From Anaerocolumna sedimenticola (GTDB lineage: Bacteria; Bacillota; Clostridia; Lachnospirales; Lachnospiraceae), in contig NZ_CP048000.1 in NCBI RefSeq assembly GCF_009931695.1, positions 124,001 to 188,000 of the forward strand: a stretch of DNA of 64,000 nt, given 5' to 3'. Of this stretch, positions 39,158 to 49,666 are shown one piece after another (the stretch's first letter is position 1; the number at the start of each line of letters is the position of its first letter). Made by a program: the position numbers and the translations under genes. The notes beneath the pieces are model-generated. The model was not told where the DNA came from, searched no databases, and worked only from the letters and a program-made list of their open reading frames with translations.

Positions 39158-40546
39158 CTAATTTCCTAAAATACTTCCTGCTGAAGTTTTAAAGTCATTT
39201 ATGGCAGTATCAATATCTTTATCATCTACTGTAACAGCTTGTGCCAGCGCTGTAAGTTCAATATTAAAATCATTGATTGCAGGTACATTAGCGATACCTT
39301 TTGCAGTATTAATTGAGCTTAATGCACCTGATAATACTGGTGATTCTGTAATTGCAGGTATTTCGCTTAATGCACTCATTGATGGGTAACCAGGTGCGAC
39401 ATTTTCCAAGTATGGAGCTAATATTTCTTCTGTTAGAATATACTTAATTAATAATTTTGTTGCTTCAACCTGAGCTTCTCCATTATTAGACATCATAAAC
39501 GTATGTGCCTGAATTAAGCTTTCACCTTTACCGGAACCGCCAGTCAAAGGAGCTGCAGAAGCAATAAAATCTTTTGCATTCGGGTTAATGGAATTTACTC
39601 CGTTAAATCCCCAGGATGTATCATAGTACATACCAAGTTGTCCTAAAGCGAATAGATTTCTTAAATCTTTTAATTTACTTACTTGAGGATTATATCCCTT
39701 ATCATCTAAATCTTTTAAAAATTGAAAAGTTTGCTTAAATCCATCATTATCAACATCTAAATTACCGTCTGCGTCTAATACGGAACCTCCGAACCCATAC
39801 ACTAACGAAGTTAAACAAGACCCGGATACGGATACGGAACCTGTTGTCATACCAAAGGGATAAACCGGATTACCGTCTGCTGTTTTTAATGCCGCAAGTT
39901 TCGGTGCTATTTCCATCATCTCATCTACTGTAGTTGGTGGAGTGTTAGGGTCTAAACCAGCTTGTGTAAATAAATCTTTGTTATAAAACATTACAAATGG
40001 TGATGCATACATTGGTATTCCATAAGGAACCCCATCTACATCGGTAGCTTCTAACATGGAAGGATAAATCTGTGATAAATAATCTTCAGAAAATAAATCT
40101 GTTACCGGAACTGCAAGTCCAGCATCTGCTAATGTCGGAATCCAGGGAATCTCACCCAGAACTAAATCAACTGTTTCTCCGCCGCCTGCCCAGGTAACAA
40201 CTTGGGTTAACATCTGACCATATTCAGCCGTCATGTATTCAATTTTAATATTAGGGTACTTTTCTTCAAAACCTTGTTTAACATTTTCCCAAAACTTGTC
40301 ATACCCTGCTTCTAAAACCGCATAATTGGCAAATTTAATAGTTACCGGTTCCGTGAATTCATATTCACCATCTTCTTGTGAAGCTGCTTCATCTGCCGTC
40401 CCTGTTGTATCGGCTGTTGCATTTCCTTTTGCAGTGTCTGTAGTGTCTGTTTTAGTATCTTCTTTTTTAGTACTACCACAGGCCCCCAATGATACTGTTA
40501 ATACAAAGATTAACAATAAAGCTAATACTTTTTTCATCTTACTCAT
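39158..40546 (-). CDS. ABC sugar transporter solute-binding lipoprotein
   Basis: 462-residue extracellular family 1 solute-binding protein. Lipoprotein signal peptide with lipobox LGAC (cysteine about residue 23), then an acidic threonine/aspartate-rich linker (about 25-60), then the binding domains. Family signatures include the aromatic-rich YGIPMYASPFVMFYNKDLF hinge segment. It captures an oligo- or monosaccharide outside the cell for the two permeases downstream. GGAGAGG precedes the ATG. First gene of the operon, with an ACTCG-centred operator about 170 bp upstream. Confidence 0.92.
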   Translation of the reverse strand: MSKMKKVLALLLIFVLTVSLGACGSTKKEDTKTDTTDTAKGNATADTTGTADEAASQEDGEYEFTEPVTIKFANYAVLEAGYDKFWENVKQGFEEKYPNIKIEYMTAEYGQMLTQVVTWAGGGETVDLVLGEIPWIPTLADAGLAVPVTDLFSEDYLSQIYPSMLEATDVDGVPYGIPMYASPFVMFYNKDLFTQAGLDPNTPPTTVDEMMEIAPKLAALKTADGNPVYPFGMTTGSVSVSGSCLTSLVYGFGGSVLDADGNLDVDNDGFKQTFQFLKDLDDKGYNPQVSKLKDLRNLFALGQLGMYYDTSWGFNGVNSINPNAKDFIASAAPLTGGSGKGESLIQAHTFMMSNNGEAQVEATKLLIKYILTEEILAPYLENVAPGYPSMSALSEIPAITESPVLSGALSSINTAKGIANVPAINDFNIELTALAQAVTVDDKDIDTAINDFKTSAGSILGN

Positions 40547-40712
40547 TTTTAACCTCTCCTTTTAAAAAATTTTATTAAGTCACTTATAATGATAACAACT
40601 ATATTATCTACTCTTTCCCGTTTTGTAATAAGTATAAAAGTAACTAGTTATTTCTTATAAGCTTAACTTTCGTAATTGGGTTGAAAAAAACACTGAATTA
40701 CCATAAATTTCA

Positions 40713-40732
40713 TATGTACACTCGTATGTACA
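40713..40732. promoter_or_regulatory. Operator of the ABC-aldolase-isomerase operon
   Basis: TATGTACACTCGTATGTACA, with TGTACA at both ends, is a dyad. A near copy lies in the promoter of the adjacent LacI gene (41882-41903). Predicted target of that LacI protein. Confidence 0.6.
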
Positions 40733-40846
40733 TTGTCGTTTTAAAAAGATTTTATTTCTTTAATAAAATCTACTTTTTATGATGTCATTAAAATATATAT
40801 ATACCTATTGTATACCGATGCTTCATATTAGTTCGTTTCTAATTTA

Positions 40847-41866
40847 TTAATTATAACCAGTACTTTCTCTGCGGATTAAATTTGTTTTAAAAGAAGCTTT
40901 CAGGTTTCCATCTTTTCCATCAATTATCATCTGAAGCATATCAATAGTAGCTTTACTAATTTCTTCTCGCTGCATCTCCATAGTCGTTAATTTAGGACTA
41001 CAAAATCTGCTTATGGAAGAGTTATCAAAGCCAATTACGGAGATATCTTCAGGAACTTTCAAATTTAATTTACTTACAGCGGACAAAGCTACACATGCTA
41101 ACATATCATTTCTTCCAAAAATCCCGTCAACTTTCAGTCCGTTATTCATCCTTTTAATGATTTCAGCTTCTACCTGATCTTCCGTACAGCATCCGGCAAT
41201 AATCCGGTCATTGGTAAATTCCAGTCCACTCTCAATCATCTCATCAACAAATCCGCTTAATCTTAAATCATCCATGGTACTCATGGTTCCTTTAGAACTA
41301 ATTCTGTCTAGATACAAAATATGCTTTCTGTCTTTTGATGCTAAATATTTAACACAATCTCTTGCGCCGCTATATAATCCGGAATCAATAACACCGACAT
41401 TTCTGGGAATATTATTATATCTCCGATTCATAAAAAGTACTAAAGGAATATTAGCATCTACAAATTGCTTAACATATTCTTCGGGAAAACTTGTAGAACT
41501 AATGATGATACCATCATATTGGCGGCTGATTACCTGTGAAACAAATTCTTGGGTATTTCTATTGGCGCATAATGATATTAAATAACCTTTTTCATAAGCG
41601 AATTTGTCCATCTCACTAACGATGCGGCTAAAATATTCATTTGTAATTTGATCGGCAATAAAAATAATCTGATTACTTTGCTTCCCTTTTAAAGCTCTTG
41701 CTACATTATTGGGACGATAATTCAATACACGAATTGCTTCTTCTACTCGTTCTCTTTTACTTTGATCAACATATCGATTATTATTGATAACATAGGAGAC
41801 GATAGTTTCACTAACATTTGCATACTTCGCTACATCAGCCCGTGTTACCCTTTTATTATTGTTCAT
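40847..41866 (-). CDS. LacI family transcriptional regulator
   Basis: 339 residues. The helix-turn-helix reads TRADVAKYANVSETIVSYVI, slightly unusual in having ETIVSYVIN for the common STVSRVLN. The hinge is PNNVARALKG, then comes the effector domain. The ATG at 41866 follows AGGGGA. Same strand as, and 300 bp upstream of, the ABC operon. Shared dyads in both promoters suggest autoregulation plus control of the importer operon. Confidence 0.9.
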   Translation of the reverse strand: MNNNKRVTRADVAKYANVSETIVSYVINNNRYVDQSKRERVEEAIRVLNYRPNNVARALKGKQSNQIIFIADQITNEYFSRIVSEMDKFAYEKGYLISLCANRNTQEFVSQVISRQYDGIIISSTSFPEEYVKQFVDANIPLVLFMNRRYNNIPRNVGVIDSGLYSGARDCVKYLASKDRKHILYLDRISSKGTMSTMDDLRLSGFVDEMIESGLEFTNDRIIAGCCTEDQVEAEIIKRMNNGLKVDGIFGRNDMLACVALSAVSKLNLKVPEDISVIGFDNSSISRFCSPKLTTMEMQREEISKATIDMLQMIIDGKDGNLKASFKTNLIRRESTGYN

Positions 41867-41881
41867 TATGTACAATCCCCT

Positions 41882-41903
41882 TACATGTAAACTCGTATGT
41901 ATA
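41882..41903. promoter_or_regulatory. Operator in the LacI gene promoter
   Basis: TACATGTAAACTCGTATGTA (first 20 bases) shares the ACTCGTATGTA core with 40713-40732. It lies just before the LacI ribosome site, consistent with autorepression. Confidence 0.55.
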
Positions 41904-42104
41904 TAACAAAATTTATTATAACATGATGTTTTAATTTGTCAACCCTATTTATATTGAATAACTTAAATTTTATACATTACTTGAGTTTACTTTGCAAAAT
42001 CTTTCTATGTACGGTTTTTAGGTACTCAATTATATACACCAAGTAAGATCTTTTACAGAGCGTTTTTCGGAGCAACAGAACAAAATTTTCTATTGCATAA
42101 AAAA

Positions 42105-42133
42105 TGCAGGAATCAGATTTACGCATTCCTGCA
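42105..42133. terminator. Terminator of the amtB-glnK operon
   Basis: TGCAGGAAT pairs with ATTCCTGCA. Flanked by AAAAAA on the left and CTTTTAT on the right, so active in either direction. Confidence 0.75.
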
Positions 42134-42196
42134 CTTTTATATAATACTTTTAATGTAACATTTATATTCCTATCTAAATTTATACTTTATATATAC

Positions 42197-42535
42197 TTAT
42201 AATGCTTCTTTGCCACGCTCACCGGTACGGATTCTTACTACATCATCCACATCATAGATAAATATTTTACCGTCGCCATAATTGCCGGTATTAATCTGTT
42301 TAACTACTTCATCAACAATTACTTCTGCTACTTCCGTAGGAACAACTGTCTCAACTTTTACTTTAGGCAGTAGATTTACTGTTGTTTCAGTACCTCTATA
42401 AATTGTTGTATACCCTTTTTGATTCCCATACCCCATAATATTTGAAATCATTAAACCATTTGCTTTATTATCATTGAGAATTTTCTTTAAATCCTCCAAC
42501 CTTTCGGGTTTAATAATTATTTCCAGCTTCTTCAT
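42197..42535 (-). CDS. glnK: PII nitrogen regulatory protein
   Basis: 112-residue PII signal protein, which senses 2-oxoglutarate and ATP/ADP and gates the ammonium channel. It has KKLEIIIKPERL at the start, the T-loop GNQKGYTTIYRG, PKVKVETVVP, and the C-terminal GDGKIFIYDVDDVVRIRTGE nucleotide site. The position of the uridylylated tyrosine 51 of E. coli is threonine here (TETTVNL), so uridylylation is unlikely. The frame extends to 42580, but AAAGGAGG precedes the ATG at 42535. Directly downstream of amtB. Confidence 0.92.
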   Translation of the reverse strand: MKKLEIIIKPERLEDLKKILNDNKANGLMISNIMGYGNQKGYTTIYRGTETTVNLLPKVKVETVVPTEVAEVIVDEVVKQINTGNYGDGKIFIYDVDDVVRIRTGERGKEAL

Positions 42536-42664
42536 ACAATAGCCTCCTTTCGGCACACCGGCCGCAATGTTCCTGATCATGACAAGGATATCATCTAAAT
42601 AACGAAATGCCCCCCGTCTTTATAATATCATTATAATCATGTAATTTTTTATTGTCAAATTATT

Positions 42665-44236
42665 CTATCTGGTTTTAAACCTTGCCAACTGTTTTATTGC
42701 AGCATTATCAGCTGAATCAAAATCTAATTCTGACTTAATCAGCTGCAGATCAGGATAAGCCGCAATACCCATTTCAGGAATATCCAGACCGACAAGTTCT
42801 GCTTCCGGAGAAACTCTCAGCCCCCATATTTTATCAAGAACTTTAAAGAAAACAAAGGATACTCCGAAACCCCATACAAATAGTACTATTACTGCAATTA
42901 ACTGCGCTGCAAACTGGGAAGCATCACCATATAATAAACCTGTAACACCGCCAGCGACACCGTTTAAACCGTCTCCATAGGAACCATCAGCAAATAATCC
43001 TAAGGAAAGTACTCCCCATAAACCGTTTACACAATGAACTGAAATAGCGCCAACCGGATCATCCAGTTTTAATTTATTTTCAACAAAAGCTACAGAAACG
43101 CAAACCAGTAAACCTGCAATTAATCCTATAATAAAAGCAGATGCAGCATTAACAAATGCACATGGCGCAGTGATTGCAACAAGTCCTGCAAGCGCTCCAT
43201 TTGCCGTCATGGATGGATCTGGTTTGCCGTATTTAATCCACATATAAAACATAGCTACTAAACCACCGATAGCACCGGCTACCATCGTATTGGTGGCGAC
43301 AACGGAAAGCCTGAAATCAGATGAGTTTAAAGTGGAACCGGCATTAAAGGAGAACCAGCAGAAGAATAATATAATGGTACCTATTATTGCCATAGGAATA
43401 TCATGGCCTGGGAAAGCTCTGGTTGTTCCATCCTTTTTGAATTTACCGATTCTGGGTCCGATAACAATAGCACCTGCTAAAGCAAGCATACCGCCCATGG
43501 AGTGAACGACTGCAGATCCTGCAAAATCAACTACCCCATGACCTAAACCAAAATTCTTCCCAAGTGTGGAAAGCCATCCGCCGCCCCATACCCAGTTTCC
43601 GAATAAAGGATATAAAAACATGGAAATAAAGAAAGAGGTAATAACAACAGCTGAATATTTTACTCTTTCTGCAACTGCTCCGGTTGGAATTGTTACAGTT
43701 GTGTCCATAAATACCATTTGGAAGAAAAATAATGCATAAATACCGGGATCATAGATACCGTCACCGGATAATAAAAATCCTTTATAACCCAAAATACCTC
43801 CAAGTCCGGGTATGGAAAGCATGGAGTTCAGTGCTCCACCACCGGTTCCCAGTCCAGCCGCACCGCCGGAACCGCCGAATTGGAAGGCAAAGCCACACAG
43901 AAAATATCCGATTGCACCAACTAAGAATACCATAAAGTTCATTGTCATAGTATGGGCAGCATTTTTACCGCGGCAGAATCCGGTTTCAACCATGGCAAAA
44001 CCACATTGGAAAAAGAATACCATAAAACCGGTTATCATAATCCAAGTAAAGTTTGCTCCATAATAAGCTTTGTTTGCAGTGGTAGCAACATCCGTAATCG
44101 TTTCCGATCCGGTGGGGAGAACATAAGAAGCACCGGTCGGATCAGCACTGCCTGGTGACGAAAAGGCCAGAGCTAAGGCAATTGCAGCTATACCTAATGC
44201 CAGCAGTAAACCAATAATTGTTCCAGATTTTTTCAT
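42665..44236 (-). CDS. amtB: Ammonium transporter AmtB
   Basis: 523-residue ammonium channel. A hydrophobic signal-like N-terminus is followed by about eleven membrane segments. Family motifs: FFFQCGFAMVETGFCRGKNA, DFAGSAVVHSMGGMLAL (first pore histidine) and ISVHCVNGLWGVLSLG. The C-terminal cytosolic tail carries PEAELVGLDIPEMG, the usual regulatory region. Co-transcribed with glnK, whose product blocks the pore when nitrogen is plentiful. An AGGAGG ribosome site is present. Confidence 0.94.
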   Translation of the reverse strand: MKKSGTIIGLLLALGIAAIALALAFSSPGSADPTGASYVLPTGSETITDVATTANKAYYGANFTWIMITGFMVFFFQCGFAMVETGFCRGKNAAHTMTMNFMVFLVGAIGYFLCGFAFQFGGSGGAAGLGTGGGALNSMLSIPGLGGILGYKGFLLSGDGIYDPGIYALFFFQMVFMDTTVTIPTGAVAERVKYSAVVITSFFISMFLYPLFGNWVWGGGWLSTLGKNFGLGHGVVDFAGSAVVHSMGGMLALAGAIVIGPRIGKFKKDGTTRAFPGHDIPMAIIGTIILFFCWFSFNAGSTLNSSDFRLSVVATNTMVAGAIGGLVAMFYMWIKYGKPDPSMTANGALAGLVAITAPCAFVNAASAFIIGLIAGLLVCVSVAFVENKLKLDDPVGAISVHCVNGLWGVLSLGLFADGSYGDGLNGVAGGVTGLLYGDASQFAAQLIAVIVLFVWGFGVSFVFFKVLDKIWGLRVSPEAELVGLDIPEMGIAAYPDLQLIKSELDFDSADNAAIKQLARFKTR

Positions 44237-44285
44237 AATAATACCTCCTTTTATTTAAACAGATAATTCATCTGCTTTATACCTA

Positions 44286-44579
44286 TTAATTTTTATTATT
44301 TTTTTTAAAATTTTTCCAGGAAAACTCGTAAGTACTTTTTGATAACTCTTCTTTTAATTTACTTACGGATAAGTAATAGCGAATGCCAAGGTATAAAACC
44401 AATAATCCGAAAATCACTCCCGGTATCCGGGAATTTAATACACTGATATTAATGCCATTTATCAAACTAAAGGCAGTAAAAAAAATACCTAAAAAAATAA
44501 TCATTAAAGTTACCGTATAAAGAATTAAAACAGACACCGCTTTTTGTCTTGCAATAACAATTTGAGTTTGTTTTTTCAT
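44286..44579 (-). CDS. Small membrane protein upstream of amtB
   Basis: 97 residues with two clear hydrophobic segments (about 17-38 and 48-68), and basic residues at both ends. No family recognised. AGGAGG lies before the ATG. It ends 49 bp before amtB on the same strand and so is probably part of that operon. It might modulate the transporter, but that is only suggested by position. Confidence 0.6.
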   Translation of the reverse strand: MKKQTQIVIARQKAVSVLILYTVTLMIIFLGIFFTAFSLINGINISVLNSRIPGVIFGLLVLYLGIRYYLSVSKLKEELSKSTYEFSWKNFKKNNKN

Positions 44580-44723
44580 AATGATACCTCCTAAACTAAA
44601 AAAAAAGAGCCTAAGCCGGTTTCAGCTTAAACTCCATTGTTAAATAATCAATCCATTGAAATTAGTTATATCGTTACAAGTTTCATAAGTATAGGTTCAT
44701 TCATTTTTCGTTGTCACGTAAAA

Positions 44724-44757
44724 AAGGAAGTCAAAACAAACGTGTCTTGACTTCCTT
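44724..44757 (-). terminator. Terminator of the GH30 gene
   Basis: AAGGAAGTCAA pairs with TTGACTTCCTT. On the minus strand it is followed by a T-run. Confidence 0.7.
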
Positions 44758-44843
44758 GCCTATCAACAATTATTAATATAAAGAGAATATATCACACTAT
44801 TTTATAATTTGCAACTATAATTTCAAATTTTTTACAAATTTAT

Positions 44844-46172
44844 TCAGCTCATTAAAGCAGTAGCAATCGAATTACCCGGTACAGTAATGTCTGCCGTCTT
44901 ACCATTCATTCGAAGGGATACCGGCAGCTCTTTCTCCGTCCTGTTTAAAGCAACCATAACAATGGACCCACACGGATTTTTAAGAGCGGTCATTTCCAAC
45001 CGATCGGTATATTTTGTGAATGCGATACGTTTTGCATCTTTTTCTATGTACCTGCTGAAATGTCCGATATAATCAAGGGAAAGTTTTTCTTCAAAAGTGT
45101 CATTTTCAGTATCTATCATAATTGGTGCATCACAATAGTTATTAACGTGGTTCGGCCCGCCTTTTTCATCCAAAAAGATATTCCAGTCAAGAAATCCTGT
45201 CATACCGGCATTCATATTACCTATGATATCATGAGCATACATCTGTGCATTCTGCAGCTGGCTTGCGCTGAATCTGCTGTATTCCACACATCCCTCCGTA
45301 AACAGAAGCTCTTTTTTCGGATAAGCATCCCTCGTAATACCAATTGCTTCAAAATGATCTCCCGTATACCAATGAAATGCAATTCCATCCACCATTTTAT
45401 CCGTTTCTCCATCAATGGCAGCCTTGGCGCGTTCGTACAATCTTTCTTTATTGTGATCCCATATATTAACCTTAACATGAGACAGATCATTTTTAATGAA
45501 TGCCGGATATAAGTAATCTCTTAAAAAAACTTTCTCTTCTTCCCCTGTAAAAATACAGGAATCCCATTTTTGTACCGCTTCCGGTTCATTTTGTACTGTT
45601 ATTCTGTTTACAGGGAAACCCTTTTTCTCATATTCTTTAATATAACGGCATATATATTCGGCCCAGAATCCCATAAATTCGGCTTTTAATTTACCGCCGT
45701 GATTTCTGTCTCCATTTGTTTTCATAAATGCCGGAGGGGACCAGGGTGTTAACATTAAATCAAAGGGTTCTCCTCTTTTTTTCTGACCTGCATTTAGTAA
45801 GGGAAGAATGTATTTTTCATCTCTGGCAAGGGTAAAGGATTTCATTTCCACATCTTCCGGATCAGACATCGCTTCATAGTTATTCAAAGAAAAATCACAG
45901 CTGTCGATATGGGTACGTATCATATTATATCGATTTCCATCTTTACCAAAATATTTATCTATAACCTTTTCCTGATTTTCCTTGCTTAACTTAGAATATG
46001 CATATCCTGCCGCTTCCGTAACCGCTCCGCCAAAACCGTGAAATGTCTGGTATTCTATATCCGGATAAATATTTACCACATTCATGGCGGCTCCTTTATC
46101 CTCAATTAATTCAATATCCTGGGATATGGTGTGTTTTTTATTATTTTCATAACGGGTAATAATTAATTTCAT
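44844..46172 (-). CDS. Glycoside hydrolase family 30 enzyme (intracellular)
   Basis: 442 residues of the GH30 glucosylceramidase-like family: a TIM barrel with the start FHGFGGAVTEAAGYAY, MLTPWSPPAFMKTNG, acid/base glutamate in ITVQNEPEAVQKWDS, and nucleophile glutamate in KELLFTEGCVEYS. A short beta domain with VMVALNRTEKELPV follows. No signal peptide, so it acts inside the cell on imported oligosaccharides. Named activities in the family include beta-glucosidase, beta-1,6-glucanase and beta-xylosidase. Specificity is open. It follows the GH94 phosphorylase in the same direction, with a 217-bp gap that may hold its own promoter. Confidence 0.9.
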   Translation of the reverse strand: MKLIITRYENNKKHTISQDIELIEDKGAAMNVVNIYPDIEYQTFHGFGGAVTEAAGYAYSKLSKENQEKVIDKYFGKDGNRYNMIRTHIDSCDFSLNNYEAMSDPEDVEMKSFTLARDEKYILPLLNAGQKKRGEPFDLMLTPWSPPAFMKTNGDRNHGGKLKAEFMGFWAEYICRYIKEYEKKGFPVNRITVQNEPEAVQKWDSCIFTGEEEKVFLRDYLYPAFIKNDLSHVKVNIWDHNKERLYERAKAAIDGETDKMVDGIAFHWYTGDHFEAIGITRDAYPKKELLFTEGCVEYSRFSASQLQNAQMYAHDIIGNMNAGMTGFLDWNIFLDEKGGPNHVNNYCDAPIMIDTENDTFEEKLSLDYIGHFSRYIEKDAKRIAFTKYTDRLEMTALKNPCGSIVMVALNRTEKELPVSLRMNGKTADITVPGNSIATALMS

Positions 46173-46389
46173 GATAAACTCCTTATTATTGTTATTTTAA
46201 TCATTTATATTATAATTTGTTAATTTTGATCTTGGTACGAAAGTCCATGTAAAGAATATTTTACGAATATTGAGTTATGTATTTTTGTCCAAATTATACG
46301 GCATCAACCGGCCAGGGAGTATGCCTATATTTTATTATGGTTTGACTCATAAACATGCAAACAGTTTGGTTAGTAATTACATAAAATCG

Positions 46390-49300
46390 TCAGACCATAT
46401 TTACCTTAACTGACTTGATTTCCCCGTTTCGAATTCTTTCTGCAAGATCTCCTTTTAAGACATTCCCCGCAACGATTTCCTTACCGTCGTTTACTTCAAT
46501 ACTATCTATCGTAGCACCATTTTCACCGTAAGTAGATTTACGCCCCGGATTCCAATAAGTCACCGTACAACGAGATAACAGTTTAAAAGAAACTACTCCT
46601 TTTTCGTCAAAAAACCAACCCGGGAGTTTGGGATTAAAATTTAATTGCAGTTCACCATCTTTGCAGGTAAATATATTACTGCCTATAAACATATGTATCC
46701 ACATGGTTAACAACTCCGTAGTGGAACCGCTTAAACGGGCAACATAACCTCTGCCCTGTACCTGACTGTCCGGATTCTCACTGGAAGCAAGGAATGAGGA
46801 ATTTTCTAAGATACTTCTTCCGTATACTTCCGGAGGTAAAAATACGATCAATGTGTGCTTTATCTCTTCATAATATCTCTCATATAAACCGGCCTTTAAC
46901 ATACCCAGCAGATATTTATATTCCATATGCAGAAAAATACTTTCCCTTTCAAGCCATCCCGGAGTAAATGCTCTGATTCTTCCGTTCTCCATGGAAATAT
47001 GCCCGATTGGCACAGAGGTTTTATACATTTTCAGCTTCTTATCATAAAGATCACTGTTCTTAATATTTTTGCATAATAAATCAGCAGCTTCTTTGTCCAT
47101 TGTACCTAACATTCTGGCGGGCCCCTCTAAAAAAGCAGGCAAAGGAATTATTTCAAATTCCCTTACAACAGCCTTTTGCAGTCCGTAATGGCTGATATCC
47201 GGCTGCCCATCCCCTGTAATAACAGGAGTAAATCGGCTGGCACGGTAGGTAAAGTAGGTCGGAACTATTCCATCACCATAACCATTGGCTTTTCTGATTC
47301 CGGTTTCCACTTTTTCCGCAAAGTCCATAAAAATAGTATGGATTTCACTTGTATCCATCTCCTGCTGCTCTCCGCTTAAATAAAACCGGGTTGTTTCCCG
47401 GTACTGCTCCCTTAAGGTACTTACCGCTTCCCAATAATCAAAATCACTCCATTTCTCATTCTTCGCTCTGTTCAGGACTTGGGATACTTTTATAAGAAAC
47501 CCGTATATTTCCGCTGGAATAAACAGCCTTGGTTTTAACCTAACGGTATCACAGATAAAAGCGATTAACCTTTTTAATTCAAAAGTCTCCGGCATACCGC
47601 TTCCAAATAAACCGGGAAGTCCGTTCATAGCATCATTCCAGCCAGGCTTTCCCCCTTCCATCTCAATTCCCATACCATAGGGGTCCAAGGTGGCAAATTT
47701 ATTCAAAGCCAGGGAAATCAGTTTTACCATCAGCGTGGTTTTGGCAACGGGAGCTGTGGCATAGTCAAACTCTTTCCTGTCTTCCGGTTTGATTTTCAGC
47801 CAGTTCGTTCCTTTTTTATTAAACCCTTTATAGCCGTTTTTTATTTCATCTTCTACAATAGCACCATACTGGCGAACTTCGTTTTTATGTATCACATATT
47901 TTTCACTTCTTGGAAGTACCCGGGCGGGACTGTCAAAAAATCGGTAACTGTTATCTTCAAACAACAGTTCTTTTATGTTATCAGGATATACCGTAAGATA
48001 ATTTTCAATAAGGTCCAGATTGTAATCCCAATGGTCACTCCAATATCCCTCGTTAAAACCTGCTTCCGTATTCTGATGGCAGAATCTTAGGATATTGGTA
48101 AGAAAGATATCCTCATCTGCCTTTACTGTTATGTGGTTACGGGCTATAGCGTTTGCTATTTCACCGGGAGTAAAGGACTTCTTAAGAATATTATTCAGTT
48201 TATCCGTATCACCCACCGCATTTTGCTCTATATATTCATTGATTTCTTTTTTAAACTGTTTCTTAACAGTAAAGGTAGCCGGCCGTACCTCCAGGGATTA
48301 TAGCCGTCAATCTGTATTAATTGAAAGAAAGTCTTTATGTTATAATCTCCCACTTCTTTATTAAAAAATACATCATTTCTTCTGTTCTGGCTTACGTCGC
48401 GGAAATTTCCATTTCCCTGTGAATAATACTCCCCTGCAATGGAGAAGAAATTATAATCTCGTTCCGGATCCCCGTGTTTACGGCTGAACAAATGGACAAC
48501 CGCTTTATTATCCTCTTTATTAAATACATATGGATATCCGCCTCTTAAGAAATTATCCAGATAACACTGTTCTACATATTCATCAAAGAGAGGGTCAGCC
48601 GTGTGAGTTTTCACATCCTCGGTAAGAATATCCGCTGCTTCGTCCGCCTGTTTTTCTTTCCGTATAAAATAACCGTTCCGGCAGAAATCTTTTCTTTTTT
48701 CATTAATCTGATCTACAGAACCGGCAAAACCAACGACAGTATTAAATTCATATACTTTATTTGGGGTTAAATGAAATTCTGCCGCAGTGAATCCACATGG
48801 AACTTTATTAGCAAAGCATTGATTTTTCCCTATAACAGAATGCAAACCGTTTTCTATGAATCCGATAGGATTTACTAATGAAGTATCATAATCAAAAATA
48901 ACCTGGGCATCGCAGATAACCGGAAGCACCTTATTCTCCTGAACCGTTAAATAGTAATATCCTCCCTCAACATCAGAAACTTCCGCGGAATCATCGCTGG
49001 AAGCACGAAGCGTATAATAGGGGATATTATTCTCCGTATTTTTAATCTCCGACCAGCTCTTTAAAAGATTGGACATTTCTTTATATTCCCCGTTCTTGAT
49101 TCCATAGGGAATAATCTTTGGCATTCCATCCAATAGGTGAATTTCTTTAACCTCAGTGCCTATGTTCTTTATACGGACGTTTCTGACCAGTCCGCCGATA
49201 CTGTCATTTGGTATTACATAATATTTTACTGTCGTTTTTATTCCATGACGGGAATTAATCTCTTCTATGGTAAAACTGTTTTTCCGTATGTAAAGATTTC

Positions 49301-49601
49301 GGACAGCCTCCTTGCCAAAACTAAAAAATGGCTCAAAAAATTCTCCATTACATTGAATAAAAGTACGGAAGCCCTTAATTGCCGTATTCTCATATGCCGT
49401 ATTAGCCGGATTGAATTCCATAATTGCATTATTTTTATTATGTATCCCAAAACTATTTACCCCCTGTCCACGGTTGGTATAAAAAACCCAGAGGGGAATT
49501 CCTTTTATTCCTGCCAACCCGGGCAGAAAGCTGGAAAAAGCGGGTAACTTATCGTAATCTCTAATGACGTACGCATTACCCTCCAAATAATATTGTCCCA
49601 T
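46390..49601 (-). CDS. GH94 glycoside phosphorylase, one frameshift
   Basis: About 1,070 residues after repair. GH94 enzymes split beta-glucosides with phosphate, giving glucose-1-phosphate. An N-terminal beta-sandwich (NRGQGVNSFGIHN) is followed by an (alpha/alpha)6 barrel with the catalytic aspartate in GKPGWNDAMNGLPGLFG. The length and that motif resemble the 1,2-beta-oligoglucan phosphorylase group known from Lachnoclostridium and Listeria more than the roughly 800-residue cellobiose phosphorylases. This is a judgement by recall. The frame breaks at the C3 run (plus-strand 48294-48296). One added base gives IDGYNPLEVRPATFTV and joins both parts. Between a LacI gene and GH30. Confidence 0.85.
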
Positions 49602-49666
49602 ATTAACCTCATTTCTATAGAAATATATAAATAATTGCGAAATTGACAGTATTGGGGTGGAGGGGT

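Noticed and set aside
26576..41903. Firm assignment of the locus to sulfoquinovose degradation
   Set aside because: An isomerase, kinase, aldolase and TauE-type exporter would fit, but no sulfoquinovosidase, sulfolactaldehyde reductase or dehydrogenase is present, and a deoxyhexose fits as well.
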